Assembly (NCBI RefSeq): GCF_014203855.1
Contig: NZ_JACHJV010000001.1
Coordinates: forward strand, 6,200,001 to 6,264,000
DNA length: 64,000 nt
Reading direction: 5' to 3'
From: Kitasatospora kifunensis
GTDB taxonomy: Bacteria > Actinomycetota > Actinomycetes > Streptomycetales > Streptomycetaceae
The first letter of the stretch is position 1; every line of letters begins with the position of its first letter. The position numbers were made by a program, and so were the translations under genes. Under the pieces are notes generated by a model. The model had not been told where the DNA came from and made no database searches. It was given only the letters and a program-made list of their open reading frames with translations. Positions 8,103-16,184 of the stretch are shown here, piece after piece.

Positions 8103-8307
8103 GATGCTCCCCTTGAGTGACGTTGACTGAGAGCGTACCCAGCGGGCGGCGGCCGTCCTGTGCATCGCCGACACTCGGGGCTGACCCAGCCGGAGAATCA
8201 AACACATGAGCGGCGCGCAGGGGAGGTGCAGCCCCCCGTGCCGGCAGGGCGCCCGGCGCCCGCCGTCTACGCTCGGGGGAGGGTGACCGAGACGAAGGTG
8301 GAGCCGA

Positions 8308-9219
8308 GTGGGCACGTGGGAGAAGGCGCTGGACGCGGCGGGGATACGTGAGCCCCGGCTGCGCGGTGACTACGGTCGGCAGCGACAGCAGGTTGCCCGG
8401 TACCGGCGCGAGGCCGCGCTGGCCGCCGGGCTGCTCCTGCCGGGTCACCTGGTCCCGCACGTGATCGCCGCCACCGCCTTCATGCACCGCACCGACAGCC
8501 TGCTCGACAGCGGCCCGATGGCGGGGCGCAAGGAGGCGTACGCGCGGTGGGAGCAGGACGTCGCCAACAGCCTGGCCACCGGTGAGACCGACGACCCGGA
8601 GCTGCGCCCGCTGCTGAGTACCGTCGCCGCGCACCCCGTTCTGCGTGACCGCGTGCTGGACTACCTCGCTGCGGCCCCCGCGGACCTCGATTTCACCGGG
8701 TTCGCCACCGAGGCCGAGTACCAGCAGTACGTGGACGGGTATTCGCTGCCCGCCTTCATGGTCGTCGCCACGCTCCTCGGCCCCGACGGTGACCAGACTG
8801 CCTACCGTGGCGCCTGCCGCACCTACATCGACGCCAGCCAGCGACTCGACTTCGTCAACGACCTCGCCGAGGACCTGGCCGACGGCCGCCTGACCCTGCC
8901 CGAGCAGACCCTGAAGGAGTACCAGGTCACCCGCGCCGACCTGGAGCAGGCCCGCGACCTGCCGGCCGTGCGGGCGCTGCTCGCCGACGCGCTCGACCAG
9001 GTCGACCGCACGATGGCCGACGGCCGGCAGGTGATCGACCTTGTTCCGCCGGCTCACCGGCCCATGGTCCGCTGCCTGATCCGCCTGGACGAGCTCACCA
9101 GCACCGCTGCCCGCAGCGACCTGGCGGCCCTGCTCCGCCGCTCTGCCGGTCCCTCCAAGCTCGCCGCCCTGAGGCTGCTGGCCGGTGAGTACTTCCAGGC
9201 CCGACGGCTGCGCCGCTGA
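8308..9219 (+). CDS. Squalene/phytoene synthase family enzyme (standalone)
   Basis: 303 residues from GTG 8308 with GGTGGAG upstream. Both DxxxD metal motifs of head-to-head prenyl synthases are present: HRTDSLLDSG near residue 57 and RLDFVNDLAEDLADGRLTLP near residue 192. Family members condense two prenyl diphosphates to (pre)squalene or phytoene. No desaturase, HpnC/D/E partner or hopanoid cyclase is beside it, so the product is open. It is the second terpenoid-type enzyme within 4 kb of the terpene operon but on the opposite strand and separated by regulators and cutA, so a shared pathway is speculation. Confidence 0.88.
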   Translation: MGTWEKALDAAGIREPRLRGDYGRQRQQVARYRREAALAAGLLLPGHLVPHVIAATAFMHRTDSLLDSGPMAGRKEAYARWEQDVANSLATGETDDPELRPLLSTVAAHPVLRDRVLDYLAAAPADLDFTGFATEAEYQQYVDGYSLPAFMVVATLLGPDGDQTAYRGACRTYIDASQRLDFVNDLAEDLADGRLTLPEQTLKEYQVTRADLEQARDLPAVRALLADALDQVDRTMADGRQVIDLVPPAHRPMVRCLIRLDELTSTAARSDLAALLRRSAGPSKLAALRLLAGEYFQARRLRR

Positions 9220-9261
9220 TGCCCGAATCAGCAGCCTGACCAAGCGCTGAGGCGAGCGTCT

Positions 9262-9309
9262 GCCCGCACGTCTGCCTGAACGTCCGCCCGCACATCTGCC
9301 TGAACGTCC
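9262..9309. repeat. 24-bp tandem repeat downstream of the squalene-synthase-like gene
   Basis: Two 24-bp copies at 9262-9285 and 9286-9309 differ at one base (GCCCGCACGTCTGCCTGAAC followed by GTCC versus the same with CACATC). They begin 42 bp after the stop codon. Confidence 0.9.
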
Positions 9310-9407
9310 CGGGCGGAGGTCTCGCGGCGTCGACCTGAGTCGCGGACACGCCCTCGATCGGGTGAGTTGCGGGGTCTTCGGGGCGGCGTGCCGTCAGGGT
9401 AGCGCTC

Positions 9408-10205
9408 ATGATCAATATCCGAATTCGCGCTGCCGCCAGTGCAGTTACCATCGCCTGTGGCGTCGTTCTCGCCCCCGCGAGCCCGGCCGTCGCCGCTGCG
9501 GCGGCCCCGACCGACGCCGCCCCGTTCCGCTGCCTCGACCCCAGTGGGGAGGCGCCCTGGAGCGGCCCTCAGTGTGATGGTGTTATCGTCCACGAACTCG
9601 GTACCGGGGCCGTCGCCATCGTCCTGGACGGCCGCCGGATCGACTTCGCCGACGAGGCCGAACTACGTGCCGACGACTGCGCCGACCACCCGGCCGTGAC
9701 CATCCCCGCCCTCGCCTTCGAGCACGCCCCGCAGGGTCCGGACCCGCTGTACGCCGCGCTGGACCGCCAGGTGGACGTACCCCGCATCACCCCCACGCCG
9801 CACTGGCGCAAGGGCTGTCAGCCGCTCTTCCGTTCGGACGGCCGCGACCCGTCCGTCATCTTCGACCAGGGCTTCGGTCCGAAGGACACCAACGGCCAGT
9901 ACGACATCACCAGTTACGTGCTGCAGAACCAGCCCTCGCCGTTCGTCAGCACCACCTACGATCCCGAGCTGTACAAGAAGTGGAAGAAGGTGCCCTGGGA
10001 CTACTTCATCGACGCCCCCGGTGGCATCGACGTCAACGCGACCATCGGTGACCAGCACCAGTACGCCGACCAGGTGGAGGTGGCGTTCCCCGGCGGCGTG
10101 GATCGGCACTTCATCCGTCGGGCCTGTCCGGTCGACCGGGCCACCGCCTCGCTGATCGAGTCCGGCTGCGTGGACAACCCGAACTACCGGCCCTGGCTGC
10201 GCTGA
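9408..10205 (+). CDS. Secreted pierisin/Scabin-type ADP-ribosyltransferase toxin
   Basis: 265 residues. A Sec signal peptide (about 1-33, ending SPAVAAAAA) precedes a Cys-containing N-terminal region (35-125). The C-terminal half carries the ADP-ribosyltransferase signature: Arg in LFRSDGRDP (R142), the STS-type motif FVSTT (S181-T183), PGGIDVNATIGDQ, and the catalytic QxE as DQVEVAFPGG (Q222, E224). This arrangement matches Scabin and the S. coelicolor ScARP, which modify guanine in DNA or nucleotides rather than proteins. It is longer than ScARP (about 200 residues) because of the extra N-terminal region. No immunity gene is evident. Convergent with kdpB. Confidence 0.85.
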   Translation: MINIRIRAAASAVTIACGVVLAPASPAVAAAAAPTDAAPFRCLDPSGEAPWSGPQCDGVIVHELGTGAVAIVLDGRRIDFADEAELRADDCADHPAVTIPALAFEHAPQGPDPLYAALDRQVDVPRITPTPHWRKGCQPLFRSDGRDPSVIFDQGFGPKDTNGQYDITSYVLQNQPSPFVSTTYDPELYKKWKKVPWDYFIDAPGGIDVNATIGDQHQYADQVEVAFPGGVDRHFIRRACPVDRATASLIESGCVDNPNYRPWLR

Positions 10206-10245
10206 CGTCGGGTCCGGTATCAGCGCAGGCCCGACGTCAGCGCAG
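10197..10245. terminator. Shared 16-bp inverted repeat between toxin and kdpB
   Basis: CTGCGCTGACGTCGGG (10197-10212) and its exact reverse complement (10230-10245) form a 16-bp stem with a 17-base loop. The stem contains the last codons and stop of both convergent genes, so it could terminate in both directions. No T tract follows, as is common in streptomycetes. Confidence 0.7.
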
Positions 10246-12684
10246 GCCCGGGACGAACTCGATCAGCAGGTCGATCGCCTTGATCCCGAGGAACGGCACC
10301 ACCAGCCCGCCCAGCCCGTACACGCGCAGGTTCCTGCGCAGCAAGTCGGTTGCGGAGGCGGGCTGGTAGCGCACGCCGCGCAGGGCCAGCGGGATCAGGG
10401 CCACGATGATCAGGGCGTTGAAGATGATCGCCGAGGCGATGGCGGAGGTCGGGCTGTGCAGGCGCATGATGTTCAGGTGGTCCAGCCCGGGGTAGGAGTG
10501 CCCGAACATCGCGGGGATGATCGCGAAGAACTTCGCCACGTCGTTGGTGATCGAGAAGGTGGTCAACGCGCCGCGGGTGATGAGCAGTTGCTTGCCGACG
10601 CGGATGATCTCGATCAGCTTGGTGGGGTTGGAGTCGAGGTCCACCATGTTCCCGGCCTCCTTGGCCGCCGGGGTGCCGGTGTTCATCGCGACGCCGACGT
10701 CGGCCTGGGCGAGGGCGGGTGCGTCGTTGGTGCCGTCGCCGGTCATGGCGACCAGGTTGCCGTTGGCCTGCTCGCGCTTCAGGTACTCCAGCTTGTCCTC
10801 GGGGGTGGCTTCGGCGAGGAAGTCGTCGACGCCCGCCTCCTCGGCGATCGCCTTGGCGGTCAGCGGGTTGTCGCCGGTCACCATGACGGTGCGGATGCCC
10901 ATCCGCCGCAGCTCGGCGAAGCGTTCGGCGATGCCCTCCTTCACCACGTCCTTGAGGTGGACCACGCCCAGCGCCCTGGCACCGTGCCAGTCGTTGACCG
11001 CGACCAGCAGGGGCGTGCCGCCCGCGCCGGCGATCTCGTCCACCAGGGCCTTGGCCTCGACCGGCAGGTGTCCGCCGCAGGCCGTCACCCAGCGGGCGAC
11101 CGAGGCGGCCGCGCCCTTGCGCACCTGGCAGAGCGAGCCGTTCGGCCAGGTCAGGTCGACCCCGCTCATCCGGCTCTGTGCGCTGAACGGCACGAACTCC
11201 TGCTCGCCGAGCTCGTTCTCCTCCCGTGGTGGCACCCAGAACTGACGCTCCGTCAATTCGATGATCGAGCGGCCCTCGGGCGTCTCGTCGGCGGCCGAGG
11301 AGAGCTGCGCGGCCTCCGCCAGTTGGTCGACGGGCACGCCGGGGAGCGGGCGCAGGTCCACCGCCCGCCGGTTGCCGTAGGTGATCGTCCCGGTCTTGTC
11401 GAGCAGCAGCACGTCCACGTCGCCGGCGGCCTCAACGGCCCGCCCTGACACGGCGACCACGTTGCGGCGCACCAGGCGGTCCATGCCCGCGATGCCGATC
11501 GCGGAGAGCAGGGCGCCGATCGTGGTGGGAATGAGCGCGACCATCAGGGCGACCAGGACGACGGTGGTCTGCGGGGCGTGCGCGTAGATCGCCATCGGCT
11601 GCAGGGAGACCACGGCGAGCAGGAAGATGATGGTCAGCGAGGCGAGCAGGATGTTGAGGGCGATCTCGTTCGGCGTCTTCTGCCGGTTCGCGCCCTCCAC
11701 CAGGCGGATCATCCGGTCGATGAAGCTCTGCCCGGGGCGGGCGGTGATCCGCACCACCAGCCAGTCGGACAGCAGCCGGGTGCCGCCGGTCACCGAGGTC
11801 CGGTCGCCGCCCGCCTCGCGGATCACCGGCGCGGACTCGCCGGTGATCGCCGACTCGTCCACCGAGGCGACGCCTTCAATGGCCTCGCCGTCGCTGGGAA
11901 TCACCTCGCCGGCGTGCACGAGAACGATGTCGTGCAGCATCAACTCCTCGGCGGGGACGACTTCCTGAGGGCTGTCGGCGATGCCGAGACGCCAGTGCAG
12001 CAGTCGGCGTGCGGTGGTGCCCGACTGGGTCTGGCGCAGCGAGTCGGCCTGGGCCTTGCCCCGGCTCTCCGCCACCGCCTCCGCCAGGCTGGCGAAGACC
12101 ACGGTCAGCCAGAGCCAGACGCTGATGGTCCAGGCGAACACGCTGGGGTGGAGCACGGCGGAGAGCGAGGTGAGCGTGGCGCCGACCTCGACCACGAGCA
12201 TGACCGGGTTTCTGGCCATGGTGCGCGGACGCAGCTTGCGCAGGGCCATCGGGAGCGCGGCCTGGAGCTGCTGACGGTCGATCAACGTGCCACCGTTGGC
12301 CAGTGATCCGAGTCGCAGGTGCTGGTCGTGGTGACCGTGGTGGCTGTGGTGGTCCTGACGGTCGGTGGTCGGCGCCGACGCCGGTTCGGTGGCGGCCGTC
12401 AAGGTCGGGGTCGAGGCCGGAGCAGGGGTCGGCCGGTGGAACCAGTCCTCGGGTTGCCGGTGCTCCGGGGCTTGCGGCTGTTCCGACCAGGAGGGGCGCG
12501 TCGGCGGGCTGCCGGGGGTACGGACCGAACGGCGCATCAGGGCGCGGACCTCCATGAACGATGGACGTGAGCCGTCCTCGCGGACAGCAGTCAGCGAATC
12601 ACTCGCAGGTGCGGAGTCGGCGGGCTCTTGACGTGACCTTGGCACCGGGCCACCCGTCCTTGATGCGCCCCTGACGTGCCGCAC
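10237..12684 (-). CDS. kdpB: KdpB, catalytic P-type ATPase subunit, with His-rich N-terminal extension; kdpA/kdpC absent
   Basis: P-type ATPase of the KdpFABC potassium pump: TGESAPV actuator loop, phosphorylation motif LLLDKTGTITYGNRRA, and GDGTNDAPALAQADVGVAMN hinge, with the KdpB-specific GNMVDLDSNPTKLIEI. The first ~130 residues are Pro/Arg/His-rich and include HHSHHGHHDQH, not part of canonical KdpB (about 680-700 residues); starts at 12555 or 12537 are possible. In known systems KdpB works only with KdpA (channel) and KdpC. Neither gene is adjacent: downstream is the toxin, upstream a divergent DUF2254 gene. A kdpF lies 2.6 kb upstream. Confidence 0.93.
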   Translation of the reverse strand: MRHVRGASRTGGPVPRSRQEPADSAPASDSLTAVREDGSRPSFMEVRALMRRSVRTPGSPPTRPSWSEQPQAPEHRQPEDWFHRPTPAPASTPTLTAATEPASAPTTDRQDHHSHHGHHDQHLRLGSLANGGTLIDRQQLQAALPMALRKLRPRTMARNPVMLVVEVGATLTSLSAVLHPSVFAWTISVWLWLTVVFASLAEAVAESRGKAQADSLRQTQSGTTARRLLHWRLGIADSPQEVVPAEELMLHDIVLVHAGEVIPSDGEAIEGVASVDESAITGESAPVIREAGGDRTSVTGGTRLLSDWLVVRITARPGQSFIDRMIRLVEGANRQKTPNEIALNILLASLTIIFLLAVVSLQPMAIYAHAPQTTVVLVALMVALIPTTIGALLSAIGIAGMDRLVRRNVVAVSGRAVEAAGDVDVLLLDKTGTITYGNRRAVDLRPLPGVPVDQLAEAAQLSSAADETPEGRSIIELTERQFWVPPREENELGEQEFVPFSAQSRMSGVDLTWPNGSLCQVRKGAAASVARWVTACGGHLPVEAKALVDEIAGAGGTPLLVAVNDWHGARALGVVHLKDVVKEGIAERFAELRRMGIRTVMVTGDNPLTAKAIAEEAGVDDFLAEATPEDKLEYLKREQANGNLVAMTGDGTNDAPALAQADVGVAMNTGTPAAKEAGNMVDLDSNPTKLIEIIRVGKQLLITRGALTTFSITNDVAKFFAIIPAMFGHSYPGLDHLNIMRLHSPTSAIASAIIFNALIIVALIPLALRGVRYQPASATDLLRRNLRVYGLGGLVVPFLGIKAIDLLIEFVPGLR

Positions 12685-12743
12685 GTCTGTTCCCGGTGAG
12701 GCTCGTGCTGGGCGAGCCCTGCCACCTGCGGGTTACCGTGGAT

Positions 12744-14123
12744 ATGGTCGACCGGCCTGGGCAGGGACGGGTGGTGGGCGAGGTGATCCACAGGGTCCAC
12801 CTGGAGTCGCAGTGGCGCACCGAGGCGCTGCGCACGAACCTGTGGCTGGTCCCCACGCTGGAGGTCGTTCTCGCCGCCGCCCTCTTTCTGGGCACCTGGA
12901 GCCTGGACCGGGCCGCCTACCGGGGCTCGATCACCCTGCCGTCCTGGGTGATCAGCGGCACCGCCGACGCGGCCCGCCAGATCCTCGCCGCCATCGCGGC
13001 AGCGCTGATCACCGTGGTCGGCGTGGTCTTCTCGATCATGATCGTGACCCTGACGCTGGCCTCCACCCAGTTCGGGCCACGGATGCTGCGCAACTTCATC
13101 CGCGACCGCACCACCCAGCTGACCCTGGGCACCTTCGTCGGGACGTTCGTCTTCGCGATGCTCTCGCTGATCTCCATCGGCCCGGCCTCACGCGGCGACT
13201 TCGTCCCGCACCTGTCGATCACCGTCTGCATGGTGCTGGTGCTGGTCGACCTGGCGGTGCTGATCCACTTCATCCACCACATCGCCACCTCGATCCAGCT
13301 GCCGCACGTCATCGCCTCCATCGCGGCCGAGCTGTCGGCGGCGATCGAGGCCGGTGCGGGTGAGCCGGAGTGGGCCGGCGGCGTCGAGCACGGACCTTCG
13401 GCCGCCGACCTCGAAGCCCGCCTCGACGCCGAGGGTGCCGCCGTGCCGGCCCCGACCAGCGGCTATCTGCAGTTCGTCCGGCACCGCACGCTGGTGGCCA
13501 TCGCCACCGAGCTCGGGGCGGTGATCCGGCTCGACCACCGCCCTGGGCACTTCCTGGTCCAGGGGCACCAGCTGGCCACGGTCTGGCCGCCCGAGGCGGC
13601 GTCCGGGGTGGCCAGCAGCTTCGCCCGGGCGCACATCACCGGCCCGTCCCGGACCCTGGCCCAGGACATCTCGTTCGCGGTGGACCAGCTGGTGGAGATC
13701 GCCATCCGCGCCCTGTCCACCGCTGTGAACGACACCTTCACCGCCCTGACCTGCATCGACTGGCTCGGCGAGGGCCTGTGCCGGATCGCCGCCGGCTGGC
13801 AGCCGAATCCCGTGCACCGGGACTCGGGCGGCTACATCCGGGTACTGGCCGTCCCGGTGAGTTACGAGCGCCTGGTCCAGCGCGCCTTCGAGAAGATCCG
13901 CCAGGCGGGCCACGGCATGCCGGCCGTGCTGATCCGCCAGCTCGACGCGCTTGCCGAGATCATGGCCGAGACCAGCACCGAGGCGCAGTGCCAGGTGCTG
14001 CTCGACCAGGCCGAGATGATCGACCGGCTGAACACCGAGACGGTCGGCGAGCCGGCCGACCGGGCGGACGTGCACCGGCGCTACCTGACCGTGCTGGCCG
14101 TGCACGCCGACCGCCGGGGCTGA
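12744..14123 (+). CDS. DUF2254 family membrane protein
   Basis: About 459 residues, divergent from kdpB. Membrane segments lie near the N-terminus (LVPTLEVVLAAALFLGTW, then QILAAIAAALITVVGVVFSI, TFVGTFVFAMLSLISI and VCMVLVLVDLAVLIHFI), followed by a soluble C-terminal part. VTLTLASTQFGPRMLRNFIRD and SFAVDQLVEIAIRALSTAVND are family hallmarks. Function unknown. ATG 12744 is one of several possible starts (12696, 12783); none has a convincing ribosome site, though GTG 12783 has GGTGGTGGG nearby. Confidence 0.85.
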   Translation: MVDRPGQGRVVGEVIHRVHLESQWRTEALRTNLWLVPTLEVVLAAALFLGTWSLDRAAYRGSITLPSWVISGTADAARQILAAIAAALITVVGVVFSIMIVTLTLASTQFGPRMLRNFIRDRTTQLTLGTFVGTFVFAMLSLISIGPASRGDFVPHLSITVCMVLVLVDLAVLIHFIHHIATSIQLPHVIASIAAELSAAIEAGAGEPEWAGGVEHGPSAADLEARLDAEGAAVPAPTSGYLQFVRHRTLVAIATELGAVIRLDHRPGHFLVQGHQLATVWPPEAASGVASSFARAHITGPSRTLAQDISFAVDQLVEIAIRALSTAVNDTFTALTCIDWLGEGLCRIAAGWQPNPVHRDSGGYIRVLAVPVSYERLVQRAFEKIRQAGHGMPAVLIRQLDALAEIMAETSTEAQCQVLLDQAEMIDRLNTETVGEPADRADVHRRYLTVLAVHADRRG

Positions 14124-14134
14124 CCGCCGGGGCT
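14109..14134. repeat. 13-bp tandem duplication across the DUF2254 stop codon
   Basis: GACCGCCGGGGCT occurs at 14109-14121 and 14122-14134 without mismatch. The junction recreates the TGA stop, so the copy beyond it carries a second TGA. Confidence 0.92.
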
Positions 14135-14188
14135 GACCGGCCGCGCGCCCGGCCCGATCGGCCGGGCAGGCCCTCGGCCGGACAGGTC

Positions 14189-15184
14189 CTAGTCGAGCGT
14201 GAGCAGGCGAACCGGATTGGTGCGCATCATGGTCTCGATCTGCTGCTCGCCGACCCCGAGTTCGGTGAGCAGCCCGAGGAACACGGTCGGCAGGTAGGCG
14301 TATCCCCAGCGCCCATGGGTCGTTGGATTCAGATACATCTGACCACCCGTCAAATCCTGGGACAGCACGATCTGTTCGGCATACCCATCGGCGACCAGCC
14401 GGGCCAGGCGGTGGGCCCGGGTCAGGTCGCTCTGGTGCAGTGCCCGCTTGGCGTACTCGCCGTTCGGGCGCGGCTCGGTCGGCGGCGGGGTCCGCAGGTC
14501 CCAGTCCTGCTTGCCGATCGAGTCGAACGCGATGGTCACCCCGGTGTCCAGGACCCGGCGCACGTAGTCGAGCTCCGGATGGTTGTCCAGGTGCCCGATC
14601 ACCACCCGCTCGCGCGCAACGTCCTCCTGGTCGAGGATCGCGAGCTGCTCCAGGGCCATCGTGCCGTGCGTGGTGTGGGTGTTGAGCGCGAGCCCGGTGG
14701 CGTGGTGGGCCAGGGCGGCGGCGCGCAGTCCGGTCTCCTCGTGCGTGCTGACGGTGTCCAGGCCGGTCGGCTGCTCGCCGAGGATGCCCGCCCTGACCTC
14801 CGTCGAGCCGATCCCGGTCTGCGCGTCGGCGACGAACCGCCTGGTCAACTCCTCGCCGGTGGCGGCTCGCACCCACGGCGGGCTGAACTCGGCCCGATAG
14901 GTGGCGGTCCCGGCGATGATGTGCACCCCGCTGCGCCGCGCGATCTCCTGCAGCAGCACGACGTTCGCGCCGCCCGGATCGCGCCCGGCATCGCCGTACG
15001 GACTCAGGTCGACCACGGTGTCCACCCCGTACGCGGCCAGGCCGCCGAGCGCCGCCACCGCCAGCTCCACCGGATCCTGCGCCAGCCCCGGCCCGGGTGC
15101 CAGCGCCAGCAGGTGCTCGTGACTGAGCACGCGGCCCAGCCGATCAGGATCGACCGGACCAAGGACGGTCTGGACATACGGCAC
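14189..15184 (-). CDS. Phosphotriesterase-family amidohydrolase
   Basis: 331-residue TIM-barrel hydrolase of the phosphotriesterase/PHP branch. Metal ligands are recognisable in order: SHEHLL (residues 21-26), a Glu in RAGILGE in place of the carboxylated Lys, LNTHTT, VIGHLDNHPELDY and the catalytic Asp in IVLSQDLT. These enzymes hydrolyse lactones or organophosphates. ATG 15184 (MPYVQTVLGPV) matches the usual N-terminus of the family. It lies 102 bp downstream of kdpF on the same strand, interrupting where kdpA would be expected. Confidence 0.9.
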   Translation of the reverse strand: MPYVQTVLGPVDPDRLGRVLSHEHLLALAPGPGLAQDPVELAVAALGGLAAYGVDTVVDLSPYGDAGRDPGGANVVLLQEIARRSGVHIIAGTATYRAEFSPPWVRAATGEELTRRFVADAQTGIGSTEVRAGILGEQPTGLDTVSTHEETGLRAAALAHHATGLALNTHTTHGTMALEQLAILDQEDVARERVVIGHLDNHPELDYVRRVLDTGVTIAFDSIGKQDWDLRTPPPTEPRPNGEYAKRALHQSDLTRAHRLARLVADGYAEQIVLSQDLTGGQMYLNPTTHGRWGYAYLPTVFLGLLTELGVGEQQIETMMRTNPVRLLTLD

Positions 15185-15286
15185 GGGACGCTCCTCGCAC
15201 GGGGTCGGGTAGGCGAGGATTCTCGCCCGCCGACGCTTCGTCCGGGCCCGAAAGGTGCCGGACTCCTCCGGTCAGAACTTCGCCGG

Positions 15287-15376
15287 TCAGAACTTCTCGG
15301 GGTGGATCAGGGCCACGATCAGGTAGCCGACCAGGGCCACGGCGACCAGCAGGCCGACGATGTTCTCGATGCTCAA
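15287..15376 (-). CDS. kdpF: KdpF small membrane subunit
   Basis: A 29-codon gene from TTG 15376 (GAGG six bases upstream) to TGA 15287. The peptide begins with Ser-Ile-Glu-Asn-Ile, has one membrane helix (VGLLVAVALVGYLIVALI) and ends HPEKF, the tail typical of KdpF; the length equals that of E. coli KdpF. KdpF stabilises the KdpABC complex. Normally kdpA follows immediately; here the next gene is a phosphotriesterase-like hydrolase and kdpB is 2.6 kb away, so the operon is dispersed or decayed. The stop region is in a 13-bp direct repeat (15268-15280 and 15283-15295). Confidence 0.8.
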   Translation of the reverse strand: MSIENIVGLLVAVALVGYLIVALIHPEKF

Positions 15377-15490
15377 GGGGGCCTCACTCAGGAATCGGGC
15401 GGTGGGTGGTGGCGGTACGAAGTGCCTCCGGGCGGCCGTCAGGGGAAGGTGCTTACGACCACCCGGAGGAGTTGAGAGGCCGGAACCAGG

Positions 15491-15509
15491 GCTGGGCCCC
15501 GGGCCCAGC
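15491..15509. terminator. GC palindrome after the SAV_915 gene
   Basis: GCTGGGCCCCGGGCCCAGC, nine paired bases around a single central base, lies two bases past the stop of the minus-strand SAV_915 gene. The near-zero loop makes it a weak classical terminator. Confidence 0.45.
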
Positions 15510-15511
15510 GC

Positions 15512-15949
15512 TCAGGCGGCGTTGGCCGTGTGCGGGGAACGGGCGAGCGCGGCCGGGCCCGCCGTGAGCCGGTCGAACGGCGAGGCCGAGCGGGACAGCG
15601 GCGCGGTGGCGGTGGTGATGCCGGTGGCGGGCGTGGCGGCAGCGCGGGCCGGCAGCGGCTTCGGCGCGGGGGCCGCCAGCTGCGGGTCGACGGTGAGGGT
15701 GGCGACGCCGAGCGGCTCGATGAGGGCGCGCAAGGCGGGCTCGGCCAGGGTGATCCAGTCCTGGGTGGCGCCGAGGACGGCGGTGAGCCGCTCGGGGCTG
15801 CTGAACGCGACCGCCGTGCGGTCGCCGAGCGGAGTGCGGAAGAGGCGGGGCGTGTGGCCCAGCGGACCCGACCGGACGGGGACGAGGAGCTGTCCGGCCG
15901 GGACGAGTTCCGAAGGCTCCGGGTCCTCGGTGTTCTGACGCTGGTTCAT
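15512..15949 (-). CDS. SAV_915 family protein, copy 1
   Basis: 145 residues from ATG 15949. The core RLFRTPLGDRTAVAFSSPERL, then LIEPLGVATLTVDPQLAAP is clearly related to the protein at 33218-33574 in this window (RLFR, GDR/GGR, AV-F-S, EPLGV, VDPxLAAP). The family is confined largely to streptomycetes; no function is established. The C-terminal 40 residues are Ala/Pro-rich. Its upstream region shares spaced blocks (GTCAA, TGTCA, GCGGAT) with the upstream regions at 18558 and 32720. Confidence 0.8.
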   Translation of the reverse strand: MNQRQNTEDPEPSELVPAGQLLVPVRSGPLGHTPRLFRTPLGDRTAVAFSSPERLTAVLGATQDWITLAEPALRALIEPLGVATLTVDPQLAAPAPKPLPARAAATPATGITTATAPLSRSASPFDRLTAGPAALARSPHTANAA

Positions 15950-16184
15950 GACGGTCCTCCAGCAGCTGGTGGAGCGGAGAGGTGCGTGCAGATCGACGCT
16001 ACGCCCGCCCACCGGCGCAGAGCCCGCAGCCCTGACGCCTCCTTGATCCTGATCCGCGTTCTCCTGACACGGTGTTGACGCCGCGCCGCCGGAAAGCCGG
16101 GGAAAGTCCCGGTGGGCCCCGGCAGGCGTCCCCACCTCGCATTTCACCCGTTCGGAGGAACATCGTCCGCATAAACTGCTCGCC

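Noticed and set aside
15377..15490. c-di-AMP (ydaO-type) riboswitch upstream of kdpF
   Set aside because: I could not find the paired conserved blocks expected for that class; the region is short and GC-rich.
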